Positions 7,667-9,243 of a DNA stretch of 9,243 nt are shown here, piece after piece; position 1 is the first letter of the stretch, and every line of letters starts with the position of its first letter. A model generated the notes under the pieces. It saw nothing but the letters and a program-made list of their open reading frames with translations. It did not search any database and was not told the origin of the DNA. The DNA is from an uncultured Oxalobacteraceae bacterium (GTDB lineage: Bacteria > Pseudomonadota > Gammaproteobacteria > Burkholderiales > Burkholderiaceae), in the NCBI GenBank assembly GCA_946478765.1, contig CAMLDH010000136.1, positions 1-9,243 of the forward strand, written 5' to 3'. The translations under genes were made by a program, and so were the position numbers.

Positions 7667-7685
7667 GCTACCAATTTCCCGATAA

Positions 7686-8075
7686 ATGAACGATCGTCCC
7701 AGCAAGCCTGAACTAATTGTGTTGCCGCCAATTCCGGCCAAGCGCTATTTTACGATTGGCGAAGTCAGCGATTTGTGCGGCGTAAAACCGCATGTGTTGC
7801 GCTATTGGGAACAGGAATTTACGCAATTAAAACCGGTCAAGCGCAGGGGAAATCGCCGCTATTATCAGCATCATGAAGTGCTGCTGATTCGCCGTATCCG
7901 GGAACTGCTGTATGAGCAAGGCTTTACCATCAGTGGTGCGCGCAACAAGCTCGACAGCAGAATGGCGGATGGCGTGGTGGATGCCGAATTTGTTGCGGAC
8001 TTGCCTGCGGTTGATTTGAATGTCGCTGGCATTCGCAATGAACTGTCAGCGATCCTCAATCTTTTGAAGCGCTAG
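7686..8075 (+). CDS. Small MerR-family transcriptional regulator
   Basis: A 129-aa DNA-binding protein of the MerR family. Residues 21-60 form the winged helix-turn-helix: YFTIGEVSDLCGVKPHVLRY, then WEQEF and the wing RRGNRRYY. A second helical pair (about 63-92, HHEVLLIRRIRELLYEQGFT) follows. The remaining 35 residues are short and partly helical, with no effector domain. The only cysteine is Cys31 in the HTH, so the metal-binding cysteines of true MerR, CueR or ZntR are absent. Such short MerR proteins next to ihfA are conserved in many beta- and gammaproteobacteria; their target is not known to me. No Shine-Dalgarno is evident before ATG 7686, so translation may be coupled to ihfA, which ends 19 nt earlier. 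It is the last gene of the + strand cluster. Confidence 0.9.
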   Translation: MNDRPSKPELIVLPPIPAKRYFTIGEVSDLCGVKPHVLRYWEQEFTQLKPVKRRGNRRYYQHHEVLLIRRIRELLYEQGFTISGARNKLDSRMADGVVDAEFVADLPAVDLNVAGIRNELSAILNLLKR

Positions 8076-8125
8076 CATTGTCCGAATCAATGCCTTTCTG
8101 TCGACAGGCATCAAATACCTTGCAT

Positions 8126-8153
8126 AAAAAAGCCGCTTTCAAGCGGCTTTTTT
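8126..8153. terminator. Bidirectional rho-independent terminator
   Basis: Stem GCCGCT (8132-8137) with AGCGGC (8142-8147) and loop TTCA, flanked by six A (8126-8131) and six T (8148-8153). The symmetry lets it work on both strands. It ends the merR transcript from the left and the convergent flavodoxin transcript from the right. A weaker hairpin (ATGCCT 8090-8095 with AGGCAT 8106-8111) precedes it. Confidence 0.9.
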
Positions 8154-8217
8154 ATTTGCCGGCGAGCGCGGTTTCATTAAAAAATCACCGATGTTGAGCC
8201 GGCGGTCAATGTGCAGG

Positions 8218-8751
8218 TTAACGGTGGTAACCAGCCAGCGACACCACAAAGTTGTTGACGCTTTCAAAGTACCCATTGTTCTTGATCTGTTCTTCGGTCA
8301 ATGCCAGTTGTGCCACCGGCCGCTTGCCGCATAACGTCGCGACATCGTTCAACACTTTGTTCCCGCCGGAGCCGCCCATTGTGCAAAACGTCGCCACTCG
8401 TTTGAAATACCCCGTGTTTTGCGTGATGTAACGCCGCATCGGCGAAGAAATATTGCCGGCCCAGACCGGTGTGCCAAGAATGACCAATTCATAATCGGCA
8501 GGGCGTTTCGTTGTGTGCTTGATGCTCGGTAGCATCTTCGTGATTGCTTCAAAGCCGGATTTCAGATAACCAAAGAAGCCGGTGCGCGGCCGCGCGTCAA
8601 GAATTTCCTCGATGTCGCAGTCGCATGCCAATGCGATTTTTTGTGCGACGGTCTGTGTCGTCCCAGTGAGAGAATAAAACACCACAAGGCAGTTTTTTCG
8701 GTTCCTCCCGCTTCCGCCCATGGCGGATTCTTTCAGCATCAGGGTATGCAT
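8218..8751 (-). CDS. Flavodoxin-family protein
   Basis: A predicted soluble FMN-binding protein of the flavodoxin fold, 177 aa, probably an electron carrier or small quinone-type reductase; substrate and partner are unknown. After a short N-terminal segment comes VVFYSLTGTTQTVAQKIA (23-40), with the phosphate-binding loop SLTGTTQ. LGTPVWAGNISSPMRRYI (92-109) fits the second FMN loop, and FCTMGGSGGNKV (122-133) the third. There is no membrane segment or signal peptide. I start at 8751 (MHTLMLKES) because AAGGA (8765-8761) lies 9 nt before it; a second in-frame Met (8721) is possible. The open frame runs on upstream to 8868, but that part has the reading of the neighbouring permease remnant and is not likely translated. 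AATAAT (8793-8788) is -10-like, but no good -35 is seen. It is convergent with merR and shares its terminator. Confidence 0.87.
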   Translation of the reverse strand: MHTLMLKESAMGGSGRNRKNCLVVFYSLTGTTQTVAQKIALACDCDIEEILDARPRTGFFGYLKSGFEAITKMLPSIKHTTKRPADYELVILGTPVWAGNISSPMRRYITQNTGYFKRVATFCTMGGSGGNKVLNDVATLCGKRPVAQLALTEEQIKNNGYFESVNNFVVSLAGYHR

Positions 8752-8819
8752 CGTCAGTTTTCCTTTCGGTGGACAGCTTCTCTTTCTATTATTCTGCACG
8801 GGAAAGCAGATCGCTTGAT

Positions 8820-9243
8820 CGGGCTCAAAGTTGACCATGACGAATGCGTCAATCACCGCGCCCATCACTTTACCGACGCTACTCGACGCTACTCGACGCT
8901 GATGCGCTGCCGATGAAGCAGGCTGCGATCACATCCAGTTCGAAGCCGGCACCGGCTTTCGGCGCGAGGAGCTTTCTGTAAATGCAAACCGGAACTCGGG
9001 ACGGGAGCAGCCTTGCTCTTTCTCAATCGCGTTACCAGAACCTTCTGTGTACGATGCCATCGAAAAAATGAGCGCTGCAGAGAGGACGGGGGCGCTGTCT
9101 TGCTTGTGTTTCCGAAAAGATGCAATGACCCGCGGCACCGGCAATGCAATCGTTCTTTTGCCGCGTCTGTTTTTCCGACAAAAATGGGGCGGCAACTCGG
9201 TGGCCCATGGCACAAATATTCCGCTCGAGCGTTTCGCTCACGC
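8820..9243 (-). pseudogene. Decayed sugar ABC-transporter permease, XylH-like (C-terminal part)
   Basis: No intact frame crosses this region, but pieces of a ribose/xylose-type permease appear in order on the - strand in different frames. ERNICAMG (about 9226-9203) resembles the GRHIYAMGGN motif. PVLSAALIFS (about 9090-9061) resembles a late membrane segment. KAGAGFELDVIAACFIG (about 8959-8909) and SASASS (about 8908-8891) then run through a 10-bp duplication into SVGKVMGAVIDAFVM (8880-8836). Intact XylH-type permeases read like FIGGASASGGVGKV and GAVIGAFVMG here. Homology fades near 8825, so the natural C terminus is missing, and the gene continues past the right edge of the window. Several glycines are replaced by Ser or Asp, each explained by a G-to-A change. 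The family is remembered, not searched; another sugar permease of the same superfamily is possible. Confidence 0.7.
8874..8900. repeat. 10-bp tandem repeat, 2.7 copies, inside the permease remnant
   Basis: The unit CGACGCTACT occurs at 8874-8883 and 8884-8893, with a partial copy CGACGCT at 8894-8900. Ten is not a multiple of three, so the extra copy shifts the permease frame and brings a stop (TAG on the - strand). Removing one unit restores the family-like reading SASASSSVGKVMGAV. It looks like a replication-slippage duplication in a gene no longer under selection. Confidence 0.8.

Noticed and set aside
8641..8916. + strand 91-residue frame
   Set aside because: It lies antisense to the flavodoxin start and the permease remnant, with no ribosome-binding site and no recognisable motif.
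8889..9241. Overlapping - strand small ORFs as real hypothetical genes
   Set aside because: Their readable parts are out-of-frame pieces of one permease pseudogene; none has a convincing ribosome-binding site or a family of its own.
9125..9243. + strand frame open to the window edge, starting MTRGTGNAIV
   Set aside because: It is antisense to the permease remnant, has no Shine-Dalgarno and no family resemblance, and is too short to judge.
1..9243. CRISPR array, toxin-antitoxin pair, phage or defence genes
   Set aside because: No regularly spaced direct repeats, no transposase or integrase, and no recognisable toxin, nuclease or reverse transcriptase in any frame.

Overview
The window is a slice of betaproteobacterial chromosome, most like Burkholderiales and probably Oxalobacteraceae (a Herminiimonas/Janthinobacterium/Collimonas-type genome). 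That placement rests on remembered family features: moderate-to-high GC, the gene order, an IF3 that begins [12 protein letters not shown], and an IHF-alpha with a long N-terminal extension. No database was searched.

Region by region. Positions 1-35 are the 3' end of a tRNA (anticodon outside the window, probably Val), followed by a leader and a rho-independent terminator near 163-185. Positions 285-8075 hold the classic translation cluster on the + strand: thrS (threonyl-tRNA synthetase), infC (IF3), rpmI (bL35), rplT (bL20), pheS and pheT (phenylalanyl-tRNA synthetase alpha and beta), ihfA (IHF alpha) and a small MerR-family regulator. A bidirectional terminator at 8126-8153 closes it. A flavodoxin-family gene lies convergently on the - strand (8218-8751). 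The rest of the window, to 9243, is a decayed - strand sugar-permease gene that resembles the C-terminal part of xylose permease XylH.

The cluster supplies two aminoacyl-tRNA synthetases, an initiation factor, two 50S proteins and a nucleoid protein, so its genes serve translation and growth. The sequence suggests regulation at several points: infC starts with AUA, as expected for IF3 autocontrol; the 157-nt rpmI leader is rich in hairpins, as expected for L20 autocontrol; two strong hairpins separate rplT from pheS; and AT-rich stretches at the 3' ends of thrS and pheT may hold internal promoters.

The unusual elements are outside the enzymes. A degenerate inverted repeat of about 118 bp sits between pheS and pheT. 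The permease pseudogene carries a 10-bp tandem duplication that breaks its frame, and glycine codons there look changed by G-to-A transitions. I found no CRISPR array, transposase, phage gene or defence system, and most of the window is ordinary housekeeping DNA.
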